From: Azophilus sp965221755
GTDB taxonomy: Bacteria; Pseudomonadota; Gammaproteobacteria; Pseudomonadales; Azotimanducaceae
NCBI GenBank assembly: GCA_965221755.1
Contig: OZ244921.1
Location: 2,356,001 to 2,420,000, forward strand
Length of the DNA: 64,000 bases
Reading direction: 5' to 3'
The stretch's first letter is position 1, and each line of letters starts with the position of its first letter. The notes under the pieces were generated by a model. It saw only the letters and a program-made list of their open reading frames with translations, made no database searches and was not told the DNA's origin. A program made the translations under genes and the position numbers. Positions 16,403 through 24,993 of this stretch are shown here, piece by piece.

Positions 16403-17746
16403 TTGGCCGTTGCGGTTGCCTCTCGCATCCGTTTTGCCGTTGTGTCGGAAACGCCCCACGCCAGTCGGGAATTCGGCTTCCACACCCGGGCCGTCCACGC
16501 CGGGGCGCGTCCGGAGCCGGGCACTGGCGCCCGGGCCGTGCCCATCTACCAGACCTCAAGCTACGTCTTCGAGGATCCGGAGTCGGCGGCCGCCTACTTC
16601 AACCTGCAGGAGTACGGCAACACCTACTCGCGGATCATGAACCCGACCGTGGCCGCCCTTGAGGAGCGGCTGGCCAATCTGGAAGGCGGAATCGGCGCGG
16701 TGGCCTTCGCCAGCGGCTTGGCGGCGCAGTCCTCGGCGCTGTTCACGATGCTGGCGCCCGGCGACCATGTGCTGGCTTCGGCGGCGCTCTACGGCGGCAC
16801 GGTGACGCAGCTGAAGCACTTGGCCCGCAAGCTGTCCTTGGGCCTGACCTTCATCGACCCGGACAAGCCGGCGAACTGGCGCGCCGCGCTGCGCGAGGAG
16901 ACCCGCGTCCTGTTCGCCGAGACCATCGGCAACCCTGGCGGCAACGTGCTGGACATTGAGGCGGTGGCGGCGATCGCTGGGCGGGCGGGGGTTCCGCTCA
17001 TGGTGGACAACACCTTTGCCACCCCCTACCTCTGCCGCCCCATCGAATGGGGTGCGGACATCGTGGTGCATTCGGCGACCAAGTTCATCGGCGGCCACGG
17101 CACCAGCATCGGCGGCGCAGTGGTGGATTCCGGGACTTTCGATTGGTCGAACGGCAAGTTCGGCATCGTCGCCGACCCGTCCCCGGCCTACCACGGCCTT
17201 GCCTTTCACGAGACCTTCGGCAGCTACGGCTACCTCATGAAGCTGCGCTCGGAAACCCTGCGCGACCTCGGCGGGGCCATGGCCCCCTTGAACGCCTTTC
17301 TGTTCATGCAGGGCCTGGAGACCCTGCCGCTGCGCATGGAGCGGCATGTGGCCAACGCCCGCCTCCTGGCCGAGTGGCTGTCGGGGCGCGACGGCGTGGC
17401 GGGCGTGCGCCACCCCGGCCTGGCCGGCAGCCCTTACGCCGGGCTGGCCGCAAAGTACCTGCCCAAAGGAGCGGGCGCAGTGTTCTGCTTCGACCTTGAC
17501 GGGGGGCGGGAGGCCGGCCAAGCGTTCATCGGCGCCCTGCGGCTGTTCTCCCACCTCGCCAACGTCGGCGATGCCAAGAGCCTCGTCATTCATCCGGCCA
17601 GCACCACCCATCGGCAACTGGCCGACGATGAGCTGGCCGCCGCCGGCATTGGCCCCGGCACCATTCGCCTGTCCATCGGCATCGAGGATCCGGAGGATCT
17701 GATCTGGGATCTCGAACAGGGGTTCGCCGGGATGCGTCGTGGCTGA
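16403..17746 (+). CDS. O-acetylhomoserine sulfhydrylase / aminocarboxypropyltransferase (MetY-like)
   Basis: PLP enzyme of the Cys/Met metabolism family, about 447 residues. It makes homocysteine from O-acetylhomoserine and sulfide. Landmarks: FHTRAVHAGARPEPGTGARA, PIYQTSSYVFED, YSRIMNPTVAALEERLANLE, substrate and cofactor residues in FAETIGNPGGNVLDIE, VDNTFATPYLCRPIEWGAD, and the PLP Lys in HSATKFIGGHGT. The length and the insertion around the PLP Lys favour MetY over MetB/MetZ. A TTG start follows AGGGGG closely; a GTG at 16442 (MSETPHASREF) is an alternative giving a more family-like N-terminus. It overlaps the next gene by eight bases. Confidence 0.9.
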   Translation: MAVAVASRIRFAVVSETPHASREFGFHTRAVHAGARPEPGTGARAVPIYQTSSYVFEDPESAAAYFNLQEYGNTYSRIMNPTVAALEERLANLEGGIGAVAFASGLAAQSSALFTMLAPGDHVLASAALYGGTVTQLKHLARKLSLGLTFIDPDKPANWRAALREETRVLFAETIGNPGGNVLDIEAVAAIAGRAGVPLMVDNTFATPYLCRPIEWGADIVVHSATKFIGGHGTSIGGAVVDSGTFDWSNGKFGIVADPSPAYHGLAFHETFGSYGYLMKLRSETLRDLGGAMAPLNAFLFMQGLETLPLRMERHVANARLLAEWLSGRDGVAGVRHPGLAGSPYAGLAAKYLPKGAGAVFCFDLDGGREAGQAFIGALRLFSHLANVGDAKSLVIHPASTTHRQLADDELAAAGIGPGTIRLSIGIEDPEDLIWDLEQGFAGMRRG

Positions 17747-18218
17747 ACCCGCCGCCTACCAAGAGCCTGCCGTTGTGCAGCGGGTGCTGCGCCGGACCAA
17801 GACGGTGGCGATCGTTGGACTGTCCGCCAACCCGTTGCGGGCCAGCCACTTCGTGGGCTTCTACGCGATGCGCCACGGCTACCGGGTGATCCCGGTGAAT
17901 CCCAAGGAGGAGGCGGTGCTGGGCATGCGCTCCCATCCGTCCTTGGCCGACATCCCGGAGCCGGTGGACCTAGTGGATGTGTTCCGCGCCCCGGCAGCGG
18001 TGCCGGCCATCGCTGAGGATGCTGTGGCCATCGGCGCCGCCGCCCTCTGGCTGCAGTTCGAGGTGATCAGCCCGGCCGGCGCCGCCCTGGCTGCGGCGGC
18101 GGGCCTCGATGTGGTCATGGACCGTTGCTTCAAGATCGAGCACGCTCGCTACCTTGGGCGCATGCACGTCCTCGGCTTCAACACCGGCGTGGTCTCCGCC
18201 CGCCGGGAGGCGCGCTAG
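17739..18218 (+). CDS. CoA-binding domain protein (YccU-like)
   Basis: 159-residue Rossmann-fold protein of the CoA_binding_2 group. The nucleotide loop is TVAIVGLSANPLRASHFVG. Further conserved segments are YRVIPVNPKEEAVLGMRSHP, VDLVDVFRAPAAVPAIAEDA and DRCFKIEHARYLG. The C-terminal Cys-x-x-x-Glu/His segment is typical. Biochemical role is not established for most members. It starts with GTG inside the end of the MetY gene (eight-base overlap), a pairing seen elsewhere, so both are likely one transcript. Confidence 0.85.
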   Translation: MAEPAAYQEPAVVQRVLRRTKTVAIVGLSANPLRASHFVGFYAMRHGYRVIPVNPKEEAVLGMRSHPSLADIPEPVDLVDVFRAPAAVPAIAEDAVAIGAAALWLQFEVISPAGAALAAAAGLDVVMDRCFKIEHARYLGRMHVLGFNTGVVSARREAR

Positions 18219-18314
18219 GCGGGCGGCATTCCTGCGAACCCCCACCTCATCTTCGAATCGGGCGTCGGAGCCGTCGAGTCCCACTTCCGCTCAACATCGT
18301 ACGCCCAAGACCTG

Positions 18315-18416
18315 CGCAAGCGCGACCTGACGGTCGCGGATGGAGTTTCGCTGGCGCGAAACTCCGCGCTCGTCGCTTAGATCAGATTCCGGTATGTTTC
18401 TGAGCCCGCACAGCGG
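18315..18416 (+). repeat. Modular hairpin repeat, copy 1
   Basis: Two hairpins and a tail. Variable stem CGCGACC-tga-CGGTCGCG; constant stem GGAGTTTCGC-tggc-GCGAAACTCC; then a conserved tail with CAGATTCCGGTATGTTTCTG and AGCCCGC. It lies between the CoA-binding gene and livH. Related copies in both orientations are found at six more places in the window. Confidence 0.85.
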
Positions 18417-18544
18417 TCGATGAGAGTGTTGCAATGCGGGGACGCCGGGAAAAAAGCGTGTACTGGAAACAAAGCGGGCGCTTGGGAAAAAGCGGGTAGA
18501 ATGCGGCGCTTTCCAGCTTCAATTTCCGGCTTTGCGAGTTTTTG

Positions 18545-19411
18545 ATGGAAGTCGTCCAGCTGCTCATCAGCGGCGTTTCACAGGGCTGCGTCTACGGGCT
18601 GATCGCGCTTGGGTTCGTGCTCATCTACAAGGCCACCGAGATGGTCAACTTCGCCCAAGGCGACATCATGATGATCGGCGCCTTCATCGCCTTCACCTTC
18701 ATCAACCTGCTCGGCTGGCCGTTCGTTTGGGGCTTCCTGGCCGCCTTGGCGGTCATGGCGCTGCTGGGCGCCCTGACCGAGCGGCTGCTGCTGCGGCCGA
18801 TGATCGGCGAGCCGCACTTTGCGGTGCTGATGCTGACCATCGGCCTCGGCTTCGTCCTGCGCACCATCGCCGGGGAGCGTTGGGGCAGTGAACCCAAGGC
18901 CTTGGACCTGCCGTGGGGTTCGGCGGTTTGGCGCTTTGGCGAGGTCACCGTGGGCGGTGACGACCTGGCGGTCGTGGGCGGCACGCTGGCGCTGTGCGGG
19001 CTGCTTTACCTGTTCTTCCGCTTCACCCGCCTCGGCATCGCCATGCAGGCGGCTTCCCAGAACCAGCTGGCCGCCTTCTATGTGGGCATTCCGGTCAAGC
19101 GGGTCTTCGGCCTGGTCTGGGCGCTGGCCGCCGTGCTCGCTGCCTGCGCGGGGGTGCTGGCGCCCGGCGGGGTGATCGACCCGAACATTGGCTTCATCGG
19201 CATCAAGGCCTTCGCCGCCGCCATCGTCGGCGGCTTGGGCAGCCTGCCGGGCGCCATTCTCGGCGGGCTGCTGGTGGGCCTTTCGGAGCAGTTCGCCGGC
19301 CGCTACCTGTGGCCCGGGTTCTCGGACGTCAGCGCCTACGTGCTGCTGCTGGCCATGCTGATGATTCGCCCGGAAGGGCTGTTTGCCGCCATGCAGCAGA
19401 AGAAGGTCTAG
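18545..19411 (+). CDS. livH: Branched-chain amino acid-type ABC transporter permease LivH
   Basis: Inner-membrane permease of 288 residues with eight or so hydrophobic helices. It opens MEVVQLLISGVSQGCVYGLI, with LGFVLIYKATEMVNFAQGDI typical of LivH, and the coupling-loop region NQLAAFYVGIPVKRVFGLVW. The subunit pairs with LivM and is driven by LivG and LivF. The ATG at 18545 is chosen over an in-frame TTG one codon earlier. The TAG stop coincides with the left end of a MITE-like element (CTAG), which separates this gene from livM. No livK binding protein gene is nearby. Confidence 0.92.
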   Translation: MEVVQLLISGVSQGCVYGLIALGFVLIYKATEMVNFAQGDIMMIGAFIAFTFINLLGWPFVWGFLAALAVMALLGALTERLLLRPMIGEPHFAVLMLTIGLGFVLRTIAGERWGSEPKALDLPWGSAVWRFGEVTVGGDDLAVVGGTLALCGLLYLFFRFTRLGIAMQAASQNQLAAFYVGIPVKRVFGLVWALAAVLAACAGVLAPGGVIDPNIGFIGIKAFAAAIVGGLGSLPGAILGGLLVGLSEQFAGRYLWPGFSDVSAYVLLLAMLMIRPEGLFAAMQQKKV

Positions 19412-19614
19412 TGCCCTGTCCGGTTAATTCGCGGGCTTTAGGCGCTAGGCCGTTTCGCGCCTTGGCAAGGCGCGACAACGCCGTGTGGCAGGCCCCACGC
19501 CAATTCATGCGAAGGGCACGCCCCTCGCGCTCCTTGGCTGAAGGCTCCTCGGAGCAACGCGGCCAAGGAGTGAAAGGGCCACGAACAATCACACGAGTTA
19601 ACCGGACAGGGCAC
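19411..19614. mobile_element. MITE-like element, copy A1, inside the liv operon
   Basis: About 204 bases bounded by perfect 17-bp inverted repeats: GTGCCCTGTCCGGTTAA at 19411-19427 and TTAACCGGACAGGGCAC at 19598-19614. It has no coding capacity. The sequence matches, in reverse orientation, the element at 46488-46682. It splits livH from livM without breaking either gene and starts at the livH stop codon. Confidence 0.82.
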
Positions 19615-19629
19615 CAGTAGGGCGGGGCG

Positions 19630-20703
19630 ATGCGCTTCATTCGCAAGACGTCCTACGCGCAGGACATCGATCTGTTCAAGCACAACGGCCAGCGCTTCTG
19701 GTACGGCTTGCTGGCGTTGGCGGTGCTGCTGGCGCCGCTGGCGCTGGATCGCTTCCTGCTGGGCGAAATGGCGTTGGTTTACATCTATGCCATCGCCGGC
19801 GTCGGGCTGATGCTGCTGGTGGGCTACACCGGCCAAGTCAGCCTCGGCCATGCCGCCTTTCTGGCCATCGGCGCGTACTGCCACGCCTGGCTGTTGAATC
19901 AGGGCTGGCCCTTTCCGCTGGCCTTGGCGGCGGCGACCGGCTTCTCCGGGGCGGTCGGCATCGCGGTGGGGATTCCGGCGCTGCGCATGACCGGCATCTA
20001 CTTGGCCGTGGCCACGCTGGCCTTCTTGGTGATCGTGGAGCAGGTGCTGTCCCACTGGGTGTCGGTCACCGGCGGCTTTCGGGGCATGCCGGTGCCCAAC
20101 GCGGCACTGGGCATCGACCTCTCGACGCCGGTCGCCTTCTATTATCTGTGCCTGCTGGCGCTGTTTGCGTCGATGCTGGCGGCGCTCAACTGGCTGCGCA
20201 GCCCGACGGGCCGGGCCATGGCGGCGGTGCGGGATTCGGAGACCTCAGCGCAGAGCATGGGCATCCACGTCGCTCGCACCAAGACCTTGGCCTTCGGGCT
20301 CTCCGCCGCCTTCACCGGACTGGCGGGCGGCCTGTTTGCCCATAAGATCGGCTATCTGGCGCCCGACGCCTTCACCTTGGCCACCTCCATCCAACTGCTG
20401 TTGATGGTGGTGGTGGGCGGCCTCGGCTCCATGCACGGGGTCATCTACGGGGCCGTCTTCATCGGCCTCTTGCCGCAGGGCATCGCCTTGCTTCGTGACG
20501 CGGCCCCGCCTGCCGTGAGCCAGATACCCGGCCTTGAGGCAGGCGTCTTCGGCCTCATCCTGGTGCTGTTCCTGATCTACGAACCCGACGGCCTGTACGG
20601 GCGCTGGCGCAAGATCCGGCTGTTCTTCGAGGAGTTTCCACTCTATCGCCGGGCCACCTACAAACGTCAGAGAACCTATTTGCGCACGGAGCGCCTGCGA
20701 TGA
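19630..20703 (+). CDS. livM: Branched-chain amino acid-type ABC transporter permease LivM
   Basis: Second permease, 357 residues, with a hydrophilic N-terminal tail (MRFIRKTSYAQDIDLFKHNG) and about ten hydrophobic segments. Family marks include YAIAGVGLMLLVGYTGQVSL and GHAAFLAIGAY, and the coupling loop VRDSETSAQSMGIHVARTKT. The tail after the last helix is basic and unusually long (RKIRLFFEEFPLYRRATYKR). The gene starts 15 bases after the MITE-like element and overlaps livG by four bases (ATGA). Confidence 0.92.
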   Translation: MRFIRKTSYAQDIDLFKHNGQRFWYGLLALAVLLAPLALDRFLLGEMALVYIYAIAGVGLMLLVGYTGQVSLGHAAFLAIGAYCHAWLLNQGWPFPLALAAATGFSGAVGIAVGIPALRMTGIYLAVATLAFLVIVEQVLSHWVSVTGGFRGMPVPNAALGIDLSTPVAFYYLCLLALFASMLAALNWLRSPTGRAMAAVRDSETSAQSMGIHVARTKTLAFGLSAAFTGLAGGLFAHKIGYLAPDAFTLATSIQLLLMVVVGGLGSMHGVIYGAVFIGLLPQGIALLRDAAPPAVSQIPGLEAGVFGLILVLFLIYEPDGLYGRWRKIRLFFEEFPLYRRATYKRQRTYLRTERLR

Positions 20704-21458
20704 GCCTGCTGGTTGCCGACAGCCTGTCGGTGGGCTTCGGCGGCGTCAAGGCGGTGCGGGAGCTGTCGTTCGCGGTGGAGCCGGGCGAGGTGTTCAGCAT
20801 CGTCGGACCGAACGGGGCGGGCAAGACCACGGTGTTCAATCTCATCAGCCGCATCTATGACCTGGACCAGGGGGCCATCGCCTTCGATGGCCGGGACATC
20901 ACCCGGCTGCCGGCCCATGCCATTGCCGAGCTGGGCATCGCCCGGACCTTCCAGAACACGGAGCTGTTCGAGCGGGAGACGGTGCTGAAGAACCTGCTCA
21001 TCGGCTGCCACATCCACCGGCGCAGCAACCTGCTTTCGGAGCTGCTCTTCCTGCCGTCGGTGCGGCGCGGCGAACTGGCGCTGCGCGAATCAGTGGAGGA
21101 CGTCATCGACCTGCTGGACTTGCAGAGCCACCGTGACAAGCCGATCAGCGAACTGCCCTTCGGCGCCCGCAAGATGGTCGAGATCGCCCGCGCGCTGTGC
21201 CTGCGGCCGAGGCTGCTGCTGCTCGACGAGCCCTCCTCAGGCCTGAACCCCGAAGAGACCGAGGACTTGTCCTTCTGGCTGGAGGACATCAACGAGGCGC
21301 TTGGCGTGACGGTCATGATGGTGGAGCACGACATGAATCTGGTGAGCCGGGCGTCCAGCCGCGTGCTGGCGATGGCGGACGGAGCGCTGATCACCATCGG
21401 CACCCCGTCCGAGGTGCAGAGCCATCCGCAGGTGCGGCGCGCCTACTTGGGGGACTGA
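20700..21458 (+). CDS. livG: Branched-chain amino acid-type ABC transporter ATPase LivG
   Basis: 252-residue ATPase. Walker A is VGPNGAGKTT; the LivG-type insertion follows (GIARTFQNTELFERETVLKN). The signature motif reads ELPFGARKMVEIARAL, a divergent form lacking the usual LSGGQ but normal for LivG. Walker B is LLLLDEPSSGLNPEE and the switch His is in VEHDMNLV. It works with LivF in the cytoplasm to power LivHM. It overlaps livM by ATGA and is separated from livF by two bases. Confidence 0.93.
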   Translation: MSLLVADSLSVGFGGVKAVRELSFAVEPGEVFSIVGPNGAGKTTVFNLISRIYDLDQGAIAFDGRDITRLPAHAIAELGIARTFQNTELFERETVLKNLLIGCHIHRRSNLLSELLFLPSVRRGELALRESVEDVIDLLDLQSHRDKPISELPFGARKMVEIARALCLRPRLLLLDEPSSGLNPEETEDLSFWLEDINEALGVTVMMVEHDMNLVSRASSRVLAMADGALITIGTPSEVQSHPQVRRAYLGD

Positions 21459-21460
21459 CC

Positions 21461-22231
21461 GTGGCATCCGCCTTGCTCGCGCTGCGCAACATCGAGACCT
21501 ATTACGGCCCGATCATGGCCATTCGCGGGGTCAGCATGGCCGTTCGGGAAGGGCAGATCGTCAGCCTGCTCGGCGCCAACGGCGCGGGCAAGACCACGGT
21601 GCTCAAGACCATCAGCGGCGCGATGGAACCGCAGAAGGGCGTTGTCGAATACCAAGGCGAGGCCATCGAGGGGCGGGATCCGGATTGGGTGGCGCGGCGC
21701 GGCATAGGCCATGTGCCCGAGGGACGGGAGGTGTTCCCCTTCCTGACCGTGGAGGAGAACCTGCGCATGGGCGCCTATTCGCGCCGGGACGGCGAAATCG
21801 ACGCGGACATCGAGCAGGTTTACGGCTACTTCCCGGCGCTCAAGGGATTCGGCAGGCAGCCGGCCCAAGTGCTCTCCGGGGGACAGCAGCAGATGCTGGC
21901 CATTGGCCGCGCCCTGATGTTGCGCCCGAACCTCATGCTGCTCGATGAGCCCTCCCTGGGCCTGTCGCCCCGCTTGGTGCGCGAGATCGCGGAGATCATC
22001 GTGCGGCTGAACAAGGAGCGCGACGTCACCATGCTGCTGGTGGAGCAGAACGCCAGGATGGCCCTGGACATCGGCGACTACGGCTATGTCATGGAGAACG
22101 GCCGCATCGTCATGGAGGATGCCTGCGAGCGTCTGAGGAGCGCCCCGGACATCCAGGAGTTCTACTTGGGCATGAAGGATGAGGGGGTGCGCGGGCGCCG
22201 CCGCTGGAAGCAGAGGAAGACTTGGCGATGA
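21461..22231 (+). CDS. livF: Branched-chain amino acid-type ABC transporter ATPase LivF
   Basis: 256-residue ATPase with a GTG start. Walker A LLGANGAGKTTVLKTISG, family segment GIGHVPEGREVFPFLTVEEN, signature LSGGQQQMLAIGRALM, Walker B LMLLDEPSLGLSPRLV, and the switch region VEQNARMALDIGDYGYVMEN. The C-terminus (GVRGRRRWKQRKTWR) is longer and more basic than usual. It overlaps the acyl-CoA ligase start as ATGA, so the ligase is the last gene of the same transcript. Confidence 0.92.
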   Translation: MASALLALRNIETYYGPIMAIRGVSMAVREGQIVSLLGANGAGKTTVLKTISGAMEPQKGVVEYQGEAIEGRDPDWVARRGIGHVPEGREVFPFLTVEENLRMGAYSRRDGEIDADIEQVYGYFPALKGFGRQPAQVLSGGQQQMLAIGRALMLRPNLMLLDEPSLGLSPRLVREIAEIIVRLNKERDVTMLLVEQNARMALDIGDYGYVMENGRIVMEDACERLRSAPDIQEFYLGMKDEGVRGRRRWKQRKTWR

Positions 22232-24045
22232 GCGCGGACGATGCGATTGACGGCTGCGCCACGGTGCCGCAGCTGTTTTGGAAGCGGGTGGCCGACTGGG
22301 GCCCCAAAGTGGCGCTCCGGGAGAAGGACTTCGGCATCTGGAACGAATACACCTGGGCCGACTACGGCGAGCAGGCCCGGTTGGTGGGCCTGGGGCTGAA
22401 GTCCTTGGGCCTTGAGCGCGGCGACGTCTGCTCCATCGCCGGCGAGGTCTGCAAGGAATGGCTGTTCGCCGACCTTGGCGTCAACTGCATCGGCGGCGTC
22501 TCCAACGGCGTCTATCCCACCGACTCCCCGGAGCAGGTGGCCTACCTGATCAACGACAGCGGCACCCGCTTCTACTTCGCCGAGGACGAGGAGCAGCTCG
22601 ACAAGGTGCTCGAGGTCCGGGAGCGCGCGCCGACCCTTGAGAAGATCGTCATCTTCGACATGGAGGGCCTGCGCAACTTCAGCGATCCGCAGTGCATGAG
22701 CTATGCGGAGCTGATTGCCCTCGGCGCCGCCTACGGCGAGGACCGCGGGGCGGATTGGCAGGCGGCCATCGACGCGGCCAAGCCTGAGGACCTGATGATC
22801 CTCACCTACACCTCCGGCACCACCGGCCCGCCCAAGGGCGCCATGATCAGCCAGGGGAACATGATCTTCATGATGCGCAACCTGCAGCGCATCTACGGCG
22901 TTTACGACACCGACGAGCAGATCGGCTTTCTGCCCTTGGCCCATGTGGCGGGGCGCATGTTCTACACCTTCTGCGGCATCGAGTCCGGCTGCGTCGTCAA
23001 TCTGGTGGAGGAGCCGGAAACCTTCGTCCGGGACCAGCAGGAGGTGGCTCCGACGGTGGCCTTCGCGGTGCCTCGGGTGTGGGAGAAGCAGCACTCCACC
23101 ATCACCATCAAGCTGAAGGACGGCACTGCCTTGGGTCGCTTCGCTTACGGCCTTGCGTTGCAGGCCGGGCGCAAGCGCGCAGGCTTCGCCAAGTCCGGCC
23201 GTCCGGTGCCTTGGCCGTTGCGGATGGCCTGCGCGGCGGCCGACTTGCTGGTGTTCAAGAACATTCTGGCGTTCCTGGGGCTGCATCGCTGCCGCTGGCT
23301 TTCAACTGGCGCAGCACCCATCGCGCCTGAGCTCATCGACTGGTTCTGGGCCATGAACAAGCCGATGTTCGAGGTCTATGGGCAGACCGAGTGCTCAGGC
23401 CTCGCCACGGCCAACGTGCCCGGCGAGACCCGCATCGGCAGCGTCGGCAAGGCCAATGCGGAGGTGGACGTTACGCTTTCCGAGGAGGGGGAGATCCTCA
23501 TCCGCAGCGCCGGCGTCATACGCGGCTACTGGAACAAGCCGGAGAAGACCGCCGAGACCTTCCGCCAAGGCTGGCTGCGCACCGGCGACGTGGGGCGCAT
23601 TGACGACGACGGCTACGTTTACGTCGTTGATCGGATGAAGGACATCATCATCACCGCCGGCGGCAAGAACATCACGCCGAGCGAAATCGAGAACCAGCTC
23701 AAGTTCTCTCCCTACGTCACCGATGCGGTGGTGGTGGGCGACCGCCGCCCCTACCTGACCTGCTTGGTGATGATCGACCAGGAGAACGTCACCAAATTCG
23801 CCCAAGACCATGACGTCCCCTTCACCAACTACGCCAGCCTGTGCCACGCCCAAGCCGTGCAGGATCTGATCGGCGGGGAGATCGAGGCGGTCAACGCCAA
23901 GTTCGCCCGGGTGGAGACCATCAAGAAGTTCAAGCTGATCGATCAGCTGCTCGATCCCGAGGACGATGAGTTGACGCCCACCCAGAAGCTCAAGCGCAAG
24001 GTGGTGCATGAGAAGTACGCGGACTTGATTGAGGCGATGTATTAG
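22228..24045 (+). CDS. AMP-forming acyl-CoA synthetase (long-chain type)
   Basis: 605-residue ANL-family ligase that activates a carboxylic acid to its CoA thioester with ATP. Motifs in order: the P-loop LTYTSGTTGPPKGAMISQGN, MFEVYGQTECSGLATANVPG, GWLRTGDVGRID, and the hinge DRMKDIIITAGGKNITPSEI. The carrier Lys lies in the final domain (DELTPTQKLKRKVV). Length and the NVPGETRIGSVGK segment fit the FadD15/long-chain group, but chain-length preference cannot be read from sequence. It is translationally coupled to livF (ATGA). Such liv-ligase operons suggest uptake and activation of one substrate, possibly a branched or aromatic acid. Confidence 0.9.
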   Translation: MSADDAIDGCATVPQLFWKRVADWGPKVALREKDFGIWNEYTWADYGEQARLVGLGLKSLGLERGDVCSIAGEVCKEWLFADLGVNCIGGVSNGVYPTDSPEQVAYLINDSGTRFYFAEDEEQLDKVLEVRERAPTLEKIVIFDMEGLRNFSDPQCMSYAELIALGAAYGEDRGADWQAAIDAAKPEDLMILTYTSGTTGPPKGAMISQGNMIFMMRNLQRIYGVYDTDEQIGFLPLAHVAGRMFYTFCGIESGCVVNLVEEPETFVRDQQEVAPTVAFAVPRVWEKQHSTITIKLKDGTALGRFAYGLALQAGRKRAGFAKSGRPVPWPLRMACAAADLLVFKNILAFLGLHRCRWLSTGAAPIAPELIDWFWAMNKPMFEVYGQTECSGLATANVPGETRIGSVGKANAEVDVTLSEEGEILIRSAGVIRGYWNKPEKTAETFRQGWLRTGDVGRIDDDGYVYVVDRMKDIIITAGGKNITPSEIENQLKFSPYVTDAVVVGDRRPYLTCLVMIDQENVTKFAQDHDVPFTNYASLCHAQAVQDLIGGEIEAVNAKFARVETIKKFKLIDQLLDPEDDELTPTQKLKRKVVHEKYADLIEAMY

Positions 24046-24205
24046 CGTCTGATGGTGAAGGCGAGTCAGCGATCATTTCGGCGGCGAATCCCGCTCCAAC
24101 GTCTGCGCGAAAAGGAAACATGCGCCTGCGGGATTTCGACAACGATTAGCTTGTTATGCGCCGGAACTGGATGCTCCACCCCGATTCTCCCGCTCCGGGA
24201 GCGGC
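24046..24205. other. Intergenic space between convergent genes
   Basis: About 160 bases between the ligase and the toxin gene, which are convergent. I see no gene. A short CGGGAG inverted pair (CTCCCGC/GGGAGCGG region near 24190) could act as a weak terminator, without a clear T-run. Confidence 0.25.
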
Positions 24206-24640
24206 TCACCGGGAATCGGCAAGCAACCGAAACCCTTCGCGCCGCGCGGCTTCGTTGAGCTGGGTGTCGAGGCAGATGAAACCGACTTGAGCGGCGGGTT
24301 CTTCCGCGATGCTCAACGCGGCTGCAAGCTGCAGCGCGTCCGCGGCTCTGAGAGGGTGTACGCGGAGCATGCGCCGGGCGCTTGATTTCAGTCGGCGCGA
24401 CGGCAGCACTTCATGATAGGTTTCCGTTGCGAAACGATTGAACTCATTCACGAGGGCCGCGGCTTGTTCGGGGCTCAGGCCGACTTCGCGCTCCCGACGC
24501 GAAACGGCGGAAGCAAATTCCACTTCGGCGCCCCACCAGATCGCAACTTCCGAATCGATTTCAAGCACTGTTTTCAGCGCCGCAGCCGGAGGCTCTCCCA
24601 GATGAAATGCCACCAAGGCGGAAGTGTCCCAGAAATTCAT
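24206..24640 (-). CDS. PIN-domain ribonuclease toxin (VapC-like)
   Basis: 144-residue PIN-domain protein, start chosen at MNFWDTSALVAFHLGEPPAA. The expected acidic metal-site residues are visible: Asp in FWDTSALV, Glu in WGAEVEFASAVSR, and Asp in LRAADALQLAAAL, with a final FICLDTQLNEAARREGF. VapC-type toxins cleave tRNA or rRNA and are neutralised by the partner antitoxin encoded just upstream. Their start/stop overlap as ATGA. The longer in-frame ORF begins inside the antitoxin gene and is not needed. Confidence 0.85.
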   Translation of the reverse strand: MNFWDTSALVAFHLGEPPAAALKTVLEIDSEVAIWWGAEVEFASAVSRREREVGLSPEQAAALVNEFNRFATETYHEVLPSRRLKSSARRMLRVHPLRAADALQLAAALSIAEEPAAQVGFICLDTQLNEAARREGFRLLADSR

Positions 24641-24993
24641 CGATAACCCGTCTCGCAATCCTCCTCCCGCTCTTCAAGCACTGCTTCGACCAAGCGGACA
24701 TCTTTCCCGATGGGCTTCCGCGAACGGGCGATTTCCATTGGAGAGGGGCCACCCCGCCGCCGGGCAATGATTCCCTTGCGTTCAAGCTTGTCCAGCAGGG
24801 CTTCGTTTTCGAGCTTTTTCTTTTCCGCTTCGGAGGCGGAACCGGCTTGACCGGCGCGCGCGGGCGAGGACTCAAGCGGGACGAGACGGGCTACGGGCGT
24901 GGCGCGGTCGAGGACCAGAACGGACTCCCCCGACTTGACCAGTCGAAGATAAGCGCTCAGGCCGTTTTTCAGCTCGGAAATTTTGGCTCGCAT
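24637..24993 (-). CDS. Phd/YefM-type antitoxin
   Basis: 118-residue partner of the PIN toxin. The N-terminus is a Phd/YefM DNA-binding fold: MRAKISELKNGLSAYLRLVK, then SGESVLVLDRATPVARLVPL. The remainder is charged and likely disordered (ASEAEKKKLENEALLDKLER) and would wrap the toxin. Antitoxins of this type repress their own operon. The ATG at 24993 lies exactly where the TonB-receptor fragment on the opposite strand begins, so the promoter of the pair must lie within that fragment. Confidence 0.82.
   Translation of the reverse strand: MRAKISELKNGLSAYLRLVKSGESVLVLDRATPVARLVPLESSPARAGQAGSASEAEKKKLENEALLDKLERKGIIARRRGGPSPMEIARSRKPIGKDVRLVEAVLEEREEDCETGYR

Noticed and set aside
13711..16545. 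Minus-strand open frame of 944 codons opposite the TonB receptor and TetR genes
   Set aside because: It is antisense to two clear genes and has the low-complexity Val/His/Arg/Gly-rich composition of a GC-rich shadow frame.
18480..18544. livH promoter with TAGAAT as -10 near 18496
   Set aside because: No acceptable -35 box lies 16-18 bases before it.
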